The notes beneath the pieces were generated by a model. The model searched no databases, had not been told where the DNA came from, and worked only from the letters and a program-made list of their open reading frames with translations. Below, piece after piece: positions 36,601 to 45,580 of a stretch of DNA of 64,000 bases. A program made the translations under genes and the position numbers. The stretch spans positions 5,890,001-5,954,000 of the forward strand of contig CBDCVZ010000010.1 in assembly GCA_965223215.1 (NCBI GenBank), given 5' to 3'. Position 1 is the first letter of the stretch. The number at the start of each line of letters is the position of its first letter. Source of the DNA: JABDMH01 sp965223215 (lineage in GTDB: Bacteria; Bacteroidota; Bacteroidia; Chitinophagales; Saprospiraceae).

Positions 36601-37173
36601 ATGAAAACACTTCAAAAAATTTATCCAATCTGTTTGATTATGGTAGTGGCACTCTTTTTTGTAGGCACGCTTCAAGCACAACAGCGATTGCATTTGGCAG
36701 GTGACAACGATGCCAATCTGAATCCGGGATCAGGTACCCTTCAACTTGGAGAGACCAATGGTGTAAATATGCTCCTGGACAATAATGAAATTCTGGCTAG
36801 GAATAATGGCGGCAATTCCACCTTATTTCTCAACATTGAGGGAGGAGGTGTAAAGACGGGAAATGAGAATAAACCATCAGATTTTTGGGCAACAGGATAT
36901 TCCAAATTTGGTAACGATGTATCTGCACCATGGATCCGAACAAAGCTGGTCACCGGTACCACCGCAGCGGCGGGTTCCACCACGGTCATCCCGCATGGGC
37001 TACCCGATCAATTCAAGATCATCAGTGCCCACGTGGTGGCCGAACACGACATTAGTGGTCAGCCTTTTTTTGAGCATTACGTGACAGATTGGCACGATCA
37101 AAACAATGTCGCGGTGACTACTAATATTGGTAATAATAAGGACTACAAATTATTTCTGATCTATATCAAGTAG
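36601..37173 (+). CDS. Secreted protein of unknown function
   Basis: 190 residues with a clear signal peptide (ICLIMVVALFFVGTLQAQ). The mature protein is Asn/Gly rich at the start (GDNDANLNPGSGTLQLGE), a pattern shared with bacterial fibre heads that list data-like repeats. It ends in a beta-rich domain (VIPHGLPDQFKIISAHVVAE ... DYKLFLIYIK). No sorting domain. It is 41 bp upstream of the HTH-only regulator and is probably part of that unit. Confidence 0.72.
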   Translation: MKTLQKIYPICLIMVVALFFVGTLQAQQRLHLAGDNDANLNPGSGTLQLGETNGVNMLLDNNEILARNNGGNSTLFLNIEGGGVKTGNENKPSDFWATGYSKFGNDVSAPWIRTKLVTGTTAAAGSTTVIPHGLPDQFKIISAHVVAEHDISGQPFFEHYVTDWHDQNNVAVTTNIGNNKDYKLFLIYIK

Positions 37174-37214
37174 CCATTCTTCTCCCTAACGTTCACCATA
37201 AATAAGAAAATATA

Positions 37215-37445
37215 ATGAAATATTTTATCGAAAAATTAACGCCAAGGGAAATCGAAGTGCTGCGCCTCATTGCTCGTGATCATACCTCGAAACAGTTGGC
37301 TCAGGCACTATACATCAGTCCTGAAACCGTCAAAAGCCACCGGCGTAATTTAATTCGAAAATTGGGCGTCAAAACGACGGGTGGATTGATATTTCGCGGA
37401 TTCGAACTGGGAATCCTCGAGATCAGTGAACAACGCGCTGCATGA
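37215..37445 (+). CDS. HTH-only LuxR-type regulator
   Basis: 76 residues comprising only a LuxR/GerE helix-turn-helix: LTPREIEVLRLIARDHTSKQ, LYISPETVKSHRRNLIRKLG. There is no receiver or ligand domain, so any regulation must come from abundance or a partner. It sits between two secreted-protein genes and closely resembles the other HTH-only gene at 52146, which also lies directly upstream of a fibre gene. Likely a dedicated local regulator. Confidence 0.88.
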   Translation: MKYFIEKLTPREIEVLRLIARDHTSKQLAQALYISPETVKSHRRNLIRKLGVKTTGGLIFRGFELGILEISEQRAA

Positions 37446-37496
37446 CGTTTCATGGAAGTCATCAAAGTGCCATTTGTAAACCATAAAATCAATAAA

Positions 37497-38612
37497 ATGA
37501 AATTTCTATATTTTGTCACGCTACTACTTTTCACAAGTGCCCCTGCTCTGGCACAATATTCCCCTGAGCTCGATGTGCGGGGCACCGATGATGCAACTGA
37601 TGGTGCGGAATTTCAATTGGCCACGCCTTCTGAAACGAATTTTCTTCGGTTCTTTAGTGGACGATTGGGAGATCCTAGTCCCCATCTGTATTTCAGTGAC
37701 CAAGACACTTTTCGGATTGCCAATGGTGCCGCAGACTTCTCTAATTTTAATAATCGGCTAACCATTTTTCCAAATGGATATGTAGGTATCAATACCAACC
37801 AACCAAAATCTCAATTTCACTTTGATGGAGATCTAACTACTGCATGGGGCTTAAATTTTAAACATTATGTGGCCGGTTGGCAAAATGACCATCAGATCTA
37901 CCTGCGTAAGTCGTGGAATGGTAATTTATGGGATTATCTCTATTTAGGAGCGACCGGGAATCGAGATAATACTGAGCAGGCCGCATTAATTTTGTCTCAC
38001 CGGCAGGGAATTTTGTTGGGGAAAGGTCATAATGATGGAAATCAATTAAGTGAAGAACATGTCATTATTGATTCTGTTGGCAAGGTAGCCATTACGGACT
38101 TAGCAGGAATCGGCGAAAGGCCGGTCATGGTTGATCAAGATGGTGTATTAAAAGCAGGTGAGGAGGATGTGGGAAGCTTTTTTTCAGCTATTCTACTATC
38201 AGACAGCACTTTGCAGAACGCAACGGAATACACTGTGATCAATTGGCACGAGAGCTATGACGATTCAAATAATTTTGAACCAATCTCGGGCATTTATACG
38301 GTTCCCGAAAATGGCCTTTATTTGTTCAAAGTCAGATATAGTTGGGAGAAAGATGCGACAAATTTTGAGGATATTCCTATCATAACTAGATTTAAGATAA
38401 ATGGTAATAATTTTGTTCCAGGACAACATATAGAACGGGTAACCATCGATGGGAGCTATGCCGAAGACACGAATTTCTTTCTTTTGCGGAGACTTAACAA
38501 TGGAGATAAAATTAGTGTTTCTGTACTTGCCATAACGGGTGGGCCCACCATCCTGCTGAGAGGTGATAGTGGAGTTAATACTACATTTATTTCAGGATCA
38601 AAAATTGACTGA
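37497..38612 (+). CDS. Secreted fibre-like protein with C1q-like C-terminal domain
   Basis: About 371 residues from ATG 37497 (MKFLYFVTLLLFTSAPALAQ, signal peptide); an upstream in-frame ATG at 37452 would spoil the signal. The body has short beta repeats seen in Bacteroidota fibre proteins (NGYVGINTNQPKSQFHFDGD, VDQDGVLKAGEED). The last ~135 residues resemble a C1q/TNF jelly roll (SGIYTVPENGLYLFKVRYSW ... NFFLLRRLNNGDKISVSV ... TFISGSKI). C1q-like heads trimerise and bind ligands. It follows the HTH-only regulator by 51 bp. Confidence 0.8.
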   Translation: MKFLYFVTLLLFTSAPALAQYSPELDVRGTDDATDGAEFQLATPSETNFLRFFSGRLGDPSPHLYFSDQDTFRIANGAADFSNFNNRLTIFPNGYVGINTNQPKSQFHFDGDLTTAWGLNFKHYVAGWQNDHQIYLRKSWNGNLWDYLYLGATGNRDNTEQAALILSHRQGILLGKGHNDGNQLSEEHVIIDSVGKVAITDLAGIGERPVMVDQDGVLKAGEEDVGSFFSAILLSDSTLQNATEYTVINWHESYDDSNNFEPISGIYTVPENGLYLFKVRYSWEKDATNFEDIPIITRFKINGNNFVPGQHIERVTIDGSYAEDTNFFLLRRLNNGDKISVSVLAITGGPTILLRGDSGVNTTFISGSKID

Positions 38613-38699
38613 TCGGATAGAGGACACCATTGGGGAATTCACTATTTGTCTAGGAGTTTGTCTTGCTTTGGTCATCTTCATGGGGTGTCCAGGGATAGG

Positions 38700-38721
38700 A
38701 AAAGCCCTTCATCTGAAGGGC
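38700..38721 (-). terminator. Rho-independent terminator of the AraC-type hybrid kinase
   Basis: GCCCTTCA-TC-TGAAGGGC, a perfect 8-bp stem, overlaps the last codons of the kinase gene. On the minus strand it is followed by TTTTCC. It could also slow read-through from the plus-strand C1q gene. Confidence 0.65.
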
Positions 38722-41696
38722 CGACTAATTTGCATTTCCTTGGGCGTTACCCCAAATTGCTCCTTAAAGCATTTGCTAAAAAAGGAGGGACTGCTAAATC
38801 CCACATCGTAGGCTACCTGGGCTACCATTGCATCTGGTTGTTGGAGCATTTTTTTAGCCACCTTCAATCTTTCTGTACGCAAAAAAATACTGGTGGACAA
38901 ATTGGTGAGCGCCTTCAGTTTTCGATGCAATTGCATTCGGCTCATAAACATCGCCTTGGCGAAATCATCTGCAGAGAAATCACTATTGTCAAGGTTTTTT
39001 TGGACAACCTCATTTAACTGGGTCCAAAATTTAGCTTCGGTCTTATTTGTGGGCTGTAGGACTAGATCCTCTGTAGCGGTTGAGGATTGATATTTTATCC
39101 TGAGCTGCTCACGCAGATGAATCAAATTCTGAACTTTGAGTTTGATTTCCTCAATGGAGAAGGGCTTAGTCATATAATCATCTACGCGATGTTGGAGACC
39201 CTTTATTTTTTCTTCTTCCAGGTGATTGGCGGTCAGCATGATAAAAGGGATGTGGCTGGTCTTCGCATCGCCTTTTACCGCTTTGAGAAAATCCTGACCA
39301 TCCATCACCGGCATCAGCAAATCAGAGATGATGATATCGGGAATATATTGTTTCGCTTTGGCTAAACCATCTTGCCCATCGTTGGCCAAGATAATGGCAT
39401 ATTCATCTTTAAACAAAGCCTCGAGATGCTGTCGCATATCTGGATTATCTTCCACCAGTAAAATAATCGGTTCATCTTCATGAATGGCTATGTTCTCAGG
39501 TTCGATCGCTTTTGCGGAGTGTATTCCCATGGATTGAGACGGTATGAATTCCGGACCAATTCTCAAATTCCTGAACTTATAGTGGTCTCTTGCGATTGGA
39601 ATGGTGAATGTAAAAGTTGAGCCCTGATCGGGTGCGGATCGTACTTCCAGACTACCCTGATGTAATTTTGCCAGTTCATAGGCGAGCGTCAGACCGATTC
39701 CAACTCCTTCGACTGACATTGCCGGACTACTGGCACGATAGTACCGGGCAAAGATTTTTTCTTGCTGGCTGGGGCTGAGACCAATACCGGTGTCGGTCAC
39801 TTGAATGATAACCTTATCTTCCATAACCGAACCTACCAATGTAATGGTCCCTTTTGCAGTGAATTTAAATGCATTGCTCAGCAGATTATAAAGGATGGTT
39901 TCCAGGTGTTCGGGGTCATAATAAAAATCTTGGTCAGGAATGTCTAAATCCAATTGAAAATTGAGTTTTTTGGAAGCAGCAAGGGACTCAAATGAAGCAC
40001 CGATAATTTTCAGATGGCCAAGAAGATTGGCCTGGTGAATATTTAAGGTCATTTTTCCAGCGTCGAGTTTAGCCAGATTCTGAACACTATCTACCAAGCG
40101 ATCTAATTTGGCAGTATTGCGAAGTACGATGTCTAATTCTTGTTGTACAGGCGACTGATCTCCCAGTTGCTGGCTCATAACCTCAGCTGGTCCCCGGATC
40201 AGAGATAGAGGCGTCCGAAATTCATGGGATATATCCGAAAACATTTTGGATCTCAATTCATCGAGTTCTTTTAATTGCTTGTTTATTTTGGTTTTCTCAC
40301 GAGAACGATATAGGTAAAACAGCGTGAGGCTGAGAAGAGAAATTAAGCCCAGGGTGCCTAAAAGAATATTTCGCTGATTCTTTACTTCCTGCTGAGACTT
40401 TGCCAGTTTGAGATCCGTAATCTCCTTTTCTTTCTGAGCAGTTTGATATTTCGATTCCAATTCTTGTAGATCAGCTTGGTATTCACTTTCGTACAGGGAG
40501 TCGATTAACTCGGTGTGCACCAAGAGACTATCGTAAGCCAATTTAAATTGGCCACGTTGCTCATAGATATTGGCCAACTCTTTTAAAACAGCCACTCTCT
40601 GACTGGGTGAAAACGCAAAGCGCAGCGTCTCTTTTAAGTAAAATTCTGCTTGCGCAAGATCCTTTTTTGCCAGGAAACATCTTGCCAATGTTCTGTTTAC
40701 AATCCTCTGGCCAGATACGTCTTGCAAATTTTCGAACACTCGCCTGGCTTCAAGTAAATGAGATTCGGCCTGATCCGGCTGTCCCTGTTGGATCTTTGAA
40801 TCTCCCAGGTACATGGTCGCCACGGCTATATCTCGATTACGATTTAACTCCCTTAAGGGCTGGATGGAATGGAGGAGCAAAGAATCGGCACGGGCGAATT
40901 GATTTTGTCTGATGAGAATTTTGGCAATCCTAATGGGAGTTATATACTGATAAACAGGATTTGTAAGTTGTTCGTGCAATCCTGCCGCGGATTCTAAATA
41001 TTCGAGGGCTTTATTGGAGTCTTGCAACGCTCCGTCATAAATCAGGCCCATATTGATCAAAATCAAGTATTGATCGGTGGCACTGGAGTAGTCTGAGTTT
41101 TGAAATACGGAATCTATGCGTAAGTAGGTTTCGATGGCTTTATGAAAATTTCCAGCCGTCTGTTCGGTATTTCCTACGGCTTGTAAGGCCCTGATTAATC
41201 GCGTGGGTTCCCCACTGATTTGAGCGGCTTGAAGGGCACGATGACTGATCTTCCTCGCTGAGTCAAACTGTCCAATGCGTTCATAAATTCTTGCTACTCT
41301 TGAGAGGATGTTAGATTCGTAACCCTTATCCTTAAGTTCTCGCGACAGTCTAAAGGCACTGTCATATTTTGAGAGTGATTGGTCGTAGGCTCCATCTAAA
41401 TAAGCATATTGGCCGCGAATCATCCAGTAGCGCATATGACCCTGCTTGTATTGATGCTTCACGCAGTACAATTTCAGACTGTCGAGATAAGCTTTGAGTT
41501 GCACCGTATCACCTGATCTTTGCAAATGTCGCAGCACCTTTTCATAGTCCGTGACTCGACTTGCTAGATCCTCGCTTGGGGTGCTTAAAAGGGCTTTCAA
41601 AGAATCAATAGTATCGCTGGATTGATCAGGAGCCGATGAAAGGGCTGCAAGTGGCCAAATGAGGAAACAGATACTATATCGATGAATGCTGTTCAA
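38709..41696 (-). CDS. Hybrid two-component regulator: TPR sensor, kinase, receiver and AraC HTH in one chain
   Basis: 995 residues. Signal peptide (SICFLIWPLAALSSA), TPR array (about 50-400), coiled coil, membrane helix (ILLGTLGLISLLSLTLFYLY, about 445), HisKA (FSDISHEFRTP, H491), HATPase (YNLLSNAFKFT, DTGIGLS, GVGIGLTLAYE), receiver (VEDN, phospho-Asp D792 in IIISDLLMP, TKPF) and AraC/HTH_18 (about 890-990; MSRMQLHRKLKALTNLS, VAYDVGFSSPSFFSKCFKE). The whole phosphorelay from periplasmic signal to DNA is thus in one protein, a class typical of Bacteroidota and often controlling neighbouring loci. Targets could include the adjacent fibre genes, by location only. Confidence 0.93.
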   Translation of the reverse strand: MNSIHRYSICFLIWPLAALSSAPDQSSDTIDSLKALLSTPSEDLASRVTDYEKVLRHLQRSGDTVQLKAYLDSLKLYCVKHQYKQGHMRYWMIRGQYAYLDGAYDQSLSKYDSAFRLSRELKDKGYESNILSRVARIYERIGQFDSARKISHRALQAAQISGEPTRLIRALQAVGNTEQTAGNFHKAIETYLRIDSVFQNSDYSSATDQYLILINMGLIYDGALQDSNKALEYLESAAGLHEQLTNPVYQYITPIRIAKILIRQNQFARADSLLLHSIQPLRELNRNRDIAVATMYLGDSKIQQGQPDQAESHLLEARRVFENLQDVSGQRIVNRTLARCFLAKKDLAQAEFYLKETLRFAFSPSQRVAVLKELANIYEQRGQFKLAYDSLLVHTELIDSLYESEYQADLQELESKYQTAQKEKEITDLKLAKSQQEVKNQRNILLGTLGLISLLSLTLFYLYRSREKTKINKQLKELDELRSKMFSDISHEFRTPLSLIRGPAEVMSQQLGDQSPVQQELDIVLRNTAKLDRLVDSVQNLAKLDAGKMTLNIHQANLLGHLKIIGASFESLAASKKLNFQLDLDIPDQDFYYDPEHLETILYNLLSNAFKFTAKGTITLVGSVMEDKVIIQVTDTGIGLSPSQQEKIFARYYRASSPAMSVEGVGIGLTLAYELAKLHQGSLEVRSAPDQGSTFTFTIPIARDHYKFRNLRIGPEFIPSQSMGIHSAKAIEPENIAIHEDEPIILLVEDNPDMRQHLEALFKDEYAIILANDGQDGLAKAKQYIPDIIISDLLMPVMDGQDFLKAVKGDAKTSHIPFIMLTANHLEEEKIKGLQHRVDDYMTKPFSIEEIKLKVQNLIHLREQLRIKYQSSTATEDLVLQPTNKTEAKFWTQLNEVVQKNLDNSDFSADDFAKAMFMSRMQLHRKLKALTNLSTSIFLRTERLKVAKKMLQQPDAMVAQVAYDVGFSSPSFFSKCFKEQFGVTPKEMQISRPFR

Positions 41697-41968
41697 ATAA
41701 GCAGGGATTGGTGCGCTAGAGTAAGTTACGAATTAAGCTGAATCGATTCTGATCGCCGACCAGGGAAGTATCAACTTTATGTCAGCAGAGGTATCAAGAC
41801 AAAATTGGATCGGAGGCTCAGTGGTTCGACCAATTTAAATGAGTAGGGAGCTTTTCACCCAAGTGAAAAAGATCAACTCGCACCCGCACTCCATGGTAGG
41901 CAAAATCTCCATTTCTGGGGATGTGGAAAGACGATAGATCAGTGACCTTTATCCAAAAATCTAACGTC

Positions 41969-42712
41969 ATGCAAATTAAATGTGTTATTAGCTTCATTCG
42001 AAATCCATTATCTATGATTATTCTATTCGTGGTCCTTCTTGGAAATATGTGCTGGGCACAGGCGAAGCCCACGCTGGCCACAAATGGACCTCGAGCCAAA
42101 TTAAAAGTGGGTAAAAACATCGTAAAGAGCGTCGTGTACAACGAACAGAAATCCTTTCCTTCTCCGCTTAAGAGGGCCATCCAGCTACCGGTTTATCTGA
42201 TCGTGACCAATGACGAAGGCAATGAGACCCGCTATGAAACCAGGTCCAAGACAAGCAAATTTATCGGTGGTAATCCACCTGAACGGGTGCAGGTCTCGTG
42301 GGCCAATGTGGACATACCCAAAGCAGGAAGTTACATACTCACGGTGGAAGTGCCTCAGAGTAGAAATCCCATAGCATATAATCTGAGTCGGAGATCTGCG
42401 AAGGTATCTAAGCCTTTTAAGGTCGGGCAAGGAGGAAATGGCAATCACTCACAAGCAGCAGCTGGCTATAACCTCACAGTGAAATTAGACCAAAAGCGAG
42501 GAACACGAGGAGCAGGATACTGGGTCTATCTCAAGACACCTGAGGGCAGGACGCTGGATAAGAAGCGATCGACGGGTTCGGCTCAAGTGGTTTTTAAGAA
42601 AGTGGCCCCACTGAAGTACTTTGTGGAAGTTAAGGCTGGAGTTCGAACGGTTGCCAAAGAGGATTACCGTATGCCCCGTGAAGATGCCTCTTTTTTGATT
42701 GATCTTAATTAA
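41969..42712 (+). CDS. Secreted protein of unknown function
   Basis: About 247 residues from ATG 41969 (earlier in-frame ATG 41921). A signal peptide (MIILFVVLLGNMCWAQA) leads a basic, beta-rich mature protein. Two halves with Ig-like flavour: residues about 80-160 (LPVYLIVTNDEGNETRYETR, AGSYILTVEVPQS) and 175-263 (AGYNLTVKLDQKRGTRGAGY, APLKYFVEVKAG). No sorting domain or lipobox. No family recognised. Confidence 0.7.
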   Translation: MQIKCVISFIRNPLSMIILFVVLLGNMCWAQAKPTLATNGPRAKLKVGKNIVKSVVYNEQKSFPSPLKRAIQLPVYLIVTNDEGNETRYETRSKTSKFIGGNPPERVQVSWANVDIPKAGSYILTVEVPQSRNPIAYNLSRRSAKVSKPFKVGQGGNGNHSQAAAGYNLTVKLDQKRGTRGAGYWVYLKTPEGRTLDKKRSTGSAQVVFKKVAPLKYFVEVKAGVRTVAKEDYRMPREDASFLIDLN

Positions 42713-43047
42713 AATTGGCAAGAGACCATGAAATGAGAGGCATTGGTGTAGGAGTACCGTGGATCAAAATAGGAAGGGTGAACTATAAAAGGTTTAAAGG
42801 TTACTTTTTTGATCACACCAGATCGAACAAGTCCATGGTGCTCCTGCTTGTTTTCTCAATCAGAACGTTGACATTGGATCATCCTGGGAGTCCGGTCATT
42901 CCGAATTTGGCCAAAACCGAACCTCCGTGATGTGGACACTTGTGCTCTTAATTTCCACAGGATCAAAAATTTAGTGAGTGAAAATTCGGTTTGATGAGCT
43001 GACAAGTCTGATATGTCCTTGAAATATTTTGATTGTACTTGTTGTCG
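42713..43047. other. Convergent intergenic region, nothing recognised
   Basis: About 335 bp between the 3' ends of two convergent genes. A short ORF at 42715-42930 lacks any domain or signal. No terminator hairpin was recognised. Confidence 0.45.
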
Positions 43048-44844
43048 TTATTTGAGTGATTTTATCAAATGGGCTGCCGAGCCAACAGTGTGGGCTACCC
43101 AATTAATTTCTAATTTGTTGGCCATCTTTTTATTGCGAATATTTCTACTGAGATCTTCGGCATTTTCTAAGGTGCTCAAGCGCTTCTGTAAGGAAACTAA
43201 GCCGTGTTTTTGTTGATCAAGTTGGGCTCGCAACTCATTTACTTCCTTGTTCTTTTGCTGCAATATCTGGATTTGAATCTCGTGCTCTTTGAGGAGCTCA
43301 GTGACATATAGAATCATTTTCTCATAATTAAAATTTTCGGGAAATCCTTCCTGATCATAGGAAACCAAATTCCTCAAACCAATAGAGTCCATTTCCTCGG
43401 CTATATATCCGTATTCCCATACGCCCGGCGATGTGGGTCGATCATATCTTACGGGGTGGGATTTGAGGATTTTCCCCCAATCGTCCACCAACGAGCTGAT
43501 ATTGGTCTTGTAGCGGCGTGAGGAATTATCATAGCCTATTTCACCAGTGGTGGTATTGTATTGCATATTGGCTTTATCTCCGATGTATGGTAGTTTTGGC
43601 GACAGGAGTCTACCGCCATGTGGATTCAAGAGAAGATCACTAGGTTTAAAGTTTTCTCTTGCTTGAATTACCTTGGTCCCGATGGCAATGTTTTTATGAT
43701 TATTACCCACCATCAGTGTCGCACCGATATCTTTACCAACAGCCTGGCCTGGTGCAATGTGGAGATTCGCTTTGGGAGATCCTCCAATATCGCCGATACC
43801 CACCTTGCCCTCAAGCAAGATCGTCTTTCCCAGTGGAGATTCGCTGGGAGCAAGAGTGATACTTGAATATTGATTGGGAATACCCTTGATGCCACCCTGG
43901 CCATAATTTAGCTTGCCAATGTTGATTCCGTTATTTGCTGTTAAGATTCCATTTATTCTAACCCTGGCTTCCTTGTTATTAATTTCATCTCCTTGCTTTT
44001 GCCAGTATTGATCAGGATTATTACCTAACACGCTCCCGAGGTCTACCTTACCACCACCTTTCGACAACGAAAGTTCTTTATTCGATTTATTTAGGCTTAA
44101 TTTCTGTATTTCATTTTCGGGATTCGGATCAGAATCCTCGACTGCATCGATGATTTCTCCCCCGTCACTTAATTTGATTCTATTCCCAACTTTGGATATT
44201 TGCTGCAACTCGTTCTTTGGATCTGCATCGGCATCCATGACACCATCCTGCAGGGCCACCAAGTCGACTGAGTTTCCACCCTCAATCGATAGTTTGGTGC
44301 CGGATATAGATAGTTTTTGATTATCAGAGCCGTGATTACTGTTCCTTAAAATGCTGAGGTCGACCTGTCCACCGTTCGACAGTGAAAGCAGAGTTCGAGT
44401 GGGATCGAAAGTCAGCGACTGTAATTCATTGGTGCTGTCTGCATCGGCGTCATCAACGTTTGCTACCGAGTAGGCATGCATCGCCAATGGCACGGCCGAT
44501 ATCGTTTCACGACTCACACTTTCATACGAGTCGGAGACTTTGATTTCAGTACTGATGTCCATTTTTTGTTCGAAATTTAATTGTTGAAATAGGGTTGGTT
44601 TCACGGAACCAACGCGAAGATTGAAGATTCCGGCATCACTTGTTTGCACACCTAAATGTTCTTCTTCAAAGATTTTGACATCTTCAACGAATAGACTTAT
44701 CCGTAAGTCAATTGGGGTGTGGCTCATCACCTCTCCGTTAGCTAGTCGGAGTGCACCTTGATAGGAAAGTGTTTGTGCTTGACCACTGAATAAAATAGTG
44801 ATTAAAAGGGTAGTGAAAGCCAGGTTTCTTGTCAATGTTTTCAT
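43048..44844 (-). CDS. Secreted fibre protein with S74 self-processing chaperone domain
   Basis: 598 residues. Signal peptide FTTLLITILFSGQAQ. The N-terminal domain (LSYQGALRLANGEVMSHTPI ... EEEHLGVQTSDAGIFNLRVG) is the same as in the paralog at 45581. Asp-rich repeats follow (DDADADSTNELQSL, DADADPKNELQQI, EDSDPNPENEIQKL), then beta-helical linker repeats and an S74 chaperone domain (about 445-540; NSSRRYKTNI ... EYGYIAEEMDSIGL) and a coiled coil. The Ser-x4-Lys spacing in SSRRYK fits the self-cleaving dyad of this family. The tail is ~30 residues longer than in the paralog. Acts outside the cell, likely trimeric. Confidence 0.85.
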   Translation of the reverse strand: MKTLTRNLAFTTLLITILFSGQAQTLSYQGALRLANGEVMSHTPIDLRISLFVEDVKIFEEEHLGVQTSDAGIFNLRVGSVKPTLFQQLNFEQKMDISTEIKVSDSYESVSRETISAVPLAMHAYSVANVDDADADSTNELQSLTFDPTRTLLSLSNGGQVDLSILRNSNHGSDNQKLSISGTKLSIEGGNSVDLVALQDGVMDADADPKNELQQISKVGNRIKLSDGGEIIDAVEDSDPNPENEIQKLSLNKSNKELSLSKGGGKVDLGSVLGNNPDQYWQKQGDEINNKEARVRINGILTANNGINIGKLNYGQGGIKGIPNQYSSITLAPSESPLGKTILLEGKVGIGDIGGSPKANLHIAPGQAVGKDIGATLMVGNNHKNIAIGTKVIQARENFKPSDLLLNPHGGRLLSPKLPYIGDKANMQYNTTTGEIGYDNSSRRYKTNISSLVDDWGKILKSHPVRYDRPTSPGVWEYGYIAEEMDSIGLRNLVSYDQEGFPENFNYEKMILYVTELLKEHEIQIQILQQKNKEVNELRAQLDQQKHGLVSLQKRLSTLENAEDLSRNIRNKKMANKLEINWVAHTVGSAAHLIKSLK

Positions 44845-45051
44845 GCTGAATGAATTTTCGGTAGATTGATATACAGTTTAGAATTTTAAGGCTGCATTGA
44901 GGAAAATGGGAATGGTGGTCAATCCTATTTTATGTGGCTTAAGATGCTCGATAAAGACGGTGGATGTACTAGCAGGCATCTGGATCCGTCCTTTTTAAGG
45001 CAGACGTTAAGGTTGTTGGAAAGACGCAAAAAATCTAATAGAAACACCCAA

Positions 45052-45561
45052 TTATTGCTTGATCAATTTGATGGTGGTATTGCTTGATAACTTGGATGTA
45101 ATTATGCTGATGAAATAAATACCGGGTGTGAGATTGTTCATGTCAATCGAGATGCTCTTGCTCCCTCTATTGACCTCGATGTGACGCATGAAGTGACCAA
45201 CCTGATCACGAATAGAGAGGTGGATCAAATCATCGTCTGGAGACGTTATTTTCACAAGGCCCGAAGTGGGATTGGGAAATACTTGAATGGAAGTATTTAC
45301 AGGATCTAGGTCTAAATTGGATGTGCTGAATTTATCATTTAGACCCTGGTGAAAACCCCCTTGCAGGACAATATTTTCAGTTTCATAAAAACCAATCATG
45401 AATTCACCTAGCGAATAATCTAGTTGTGCGCTAGATAACACTACGGAATTCCCAGCACTGGAAACCAGGAATCGGTCCATTTGCATCTGTGCAACTAGGC
45501 TGGTGGCCTCGATGATCCACATAATTATAAGTAACAACACTACTTTAATCTTTTTCATCAT
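45052..45561 (-). CDS. Short secreted protein with T9SS type A sorting domain
   Basis: 169 residues. Signal peptide (VVLLLIIMWIIEATSLVAQ), then a conserved Bacteroidota pattern of about 50 residues (LSSAQLDYSLGEFMIG ... VLQGGFHQG). The final ~75 residues are a T9SS type A domain (IQVFPNPTSGLVKIT ... GIYFISIIT ... TTIKLIKQ). It begins 19 bp after the S74 fibre gene at 45581 and is probably translated from the same transcript. It may anchor or assist the fibre at the surface. Confidence 0.88.
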   Translation of the reverse strand: MMKKIKVVLLLIIMWIIEATSLVAQMQMDRFLVSSAGNSVVLSSAQLDYSLGEFMIGFYETENIVLQGGFHQGLNDKFSTSNLDLDPVNTSIQVFPNPTSGLVKITSPDDDLIHLSIRDQVGHFMRHIEVNRGSKSISIDMNNLTPGIYFISIITSKLSSNTTIKLIKQ

Positions 45562-45580
45562 TCATTTTATTTTGATGGTA

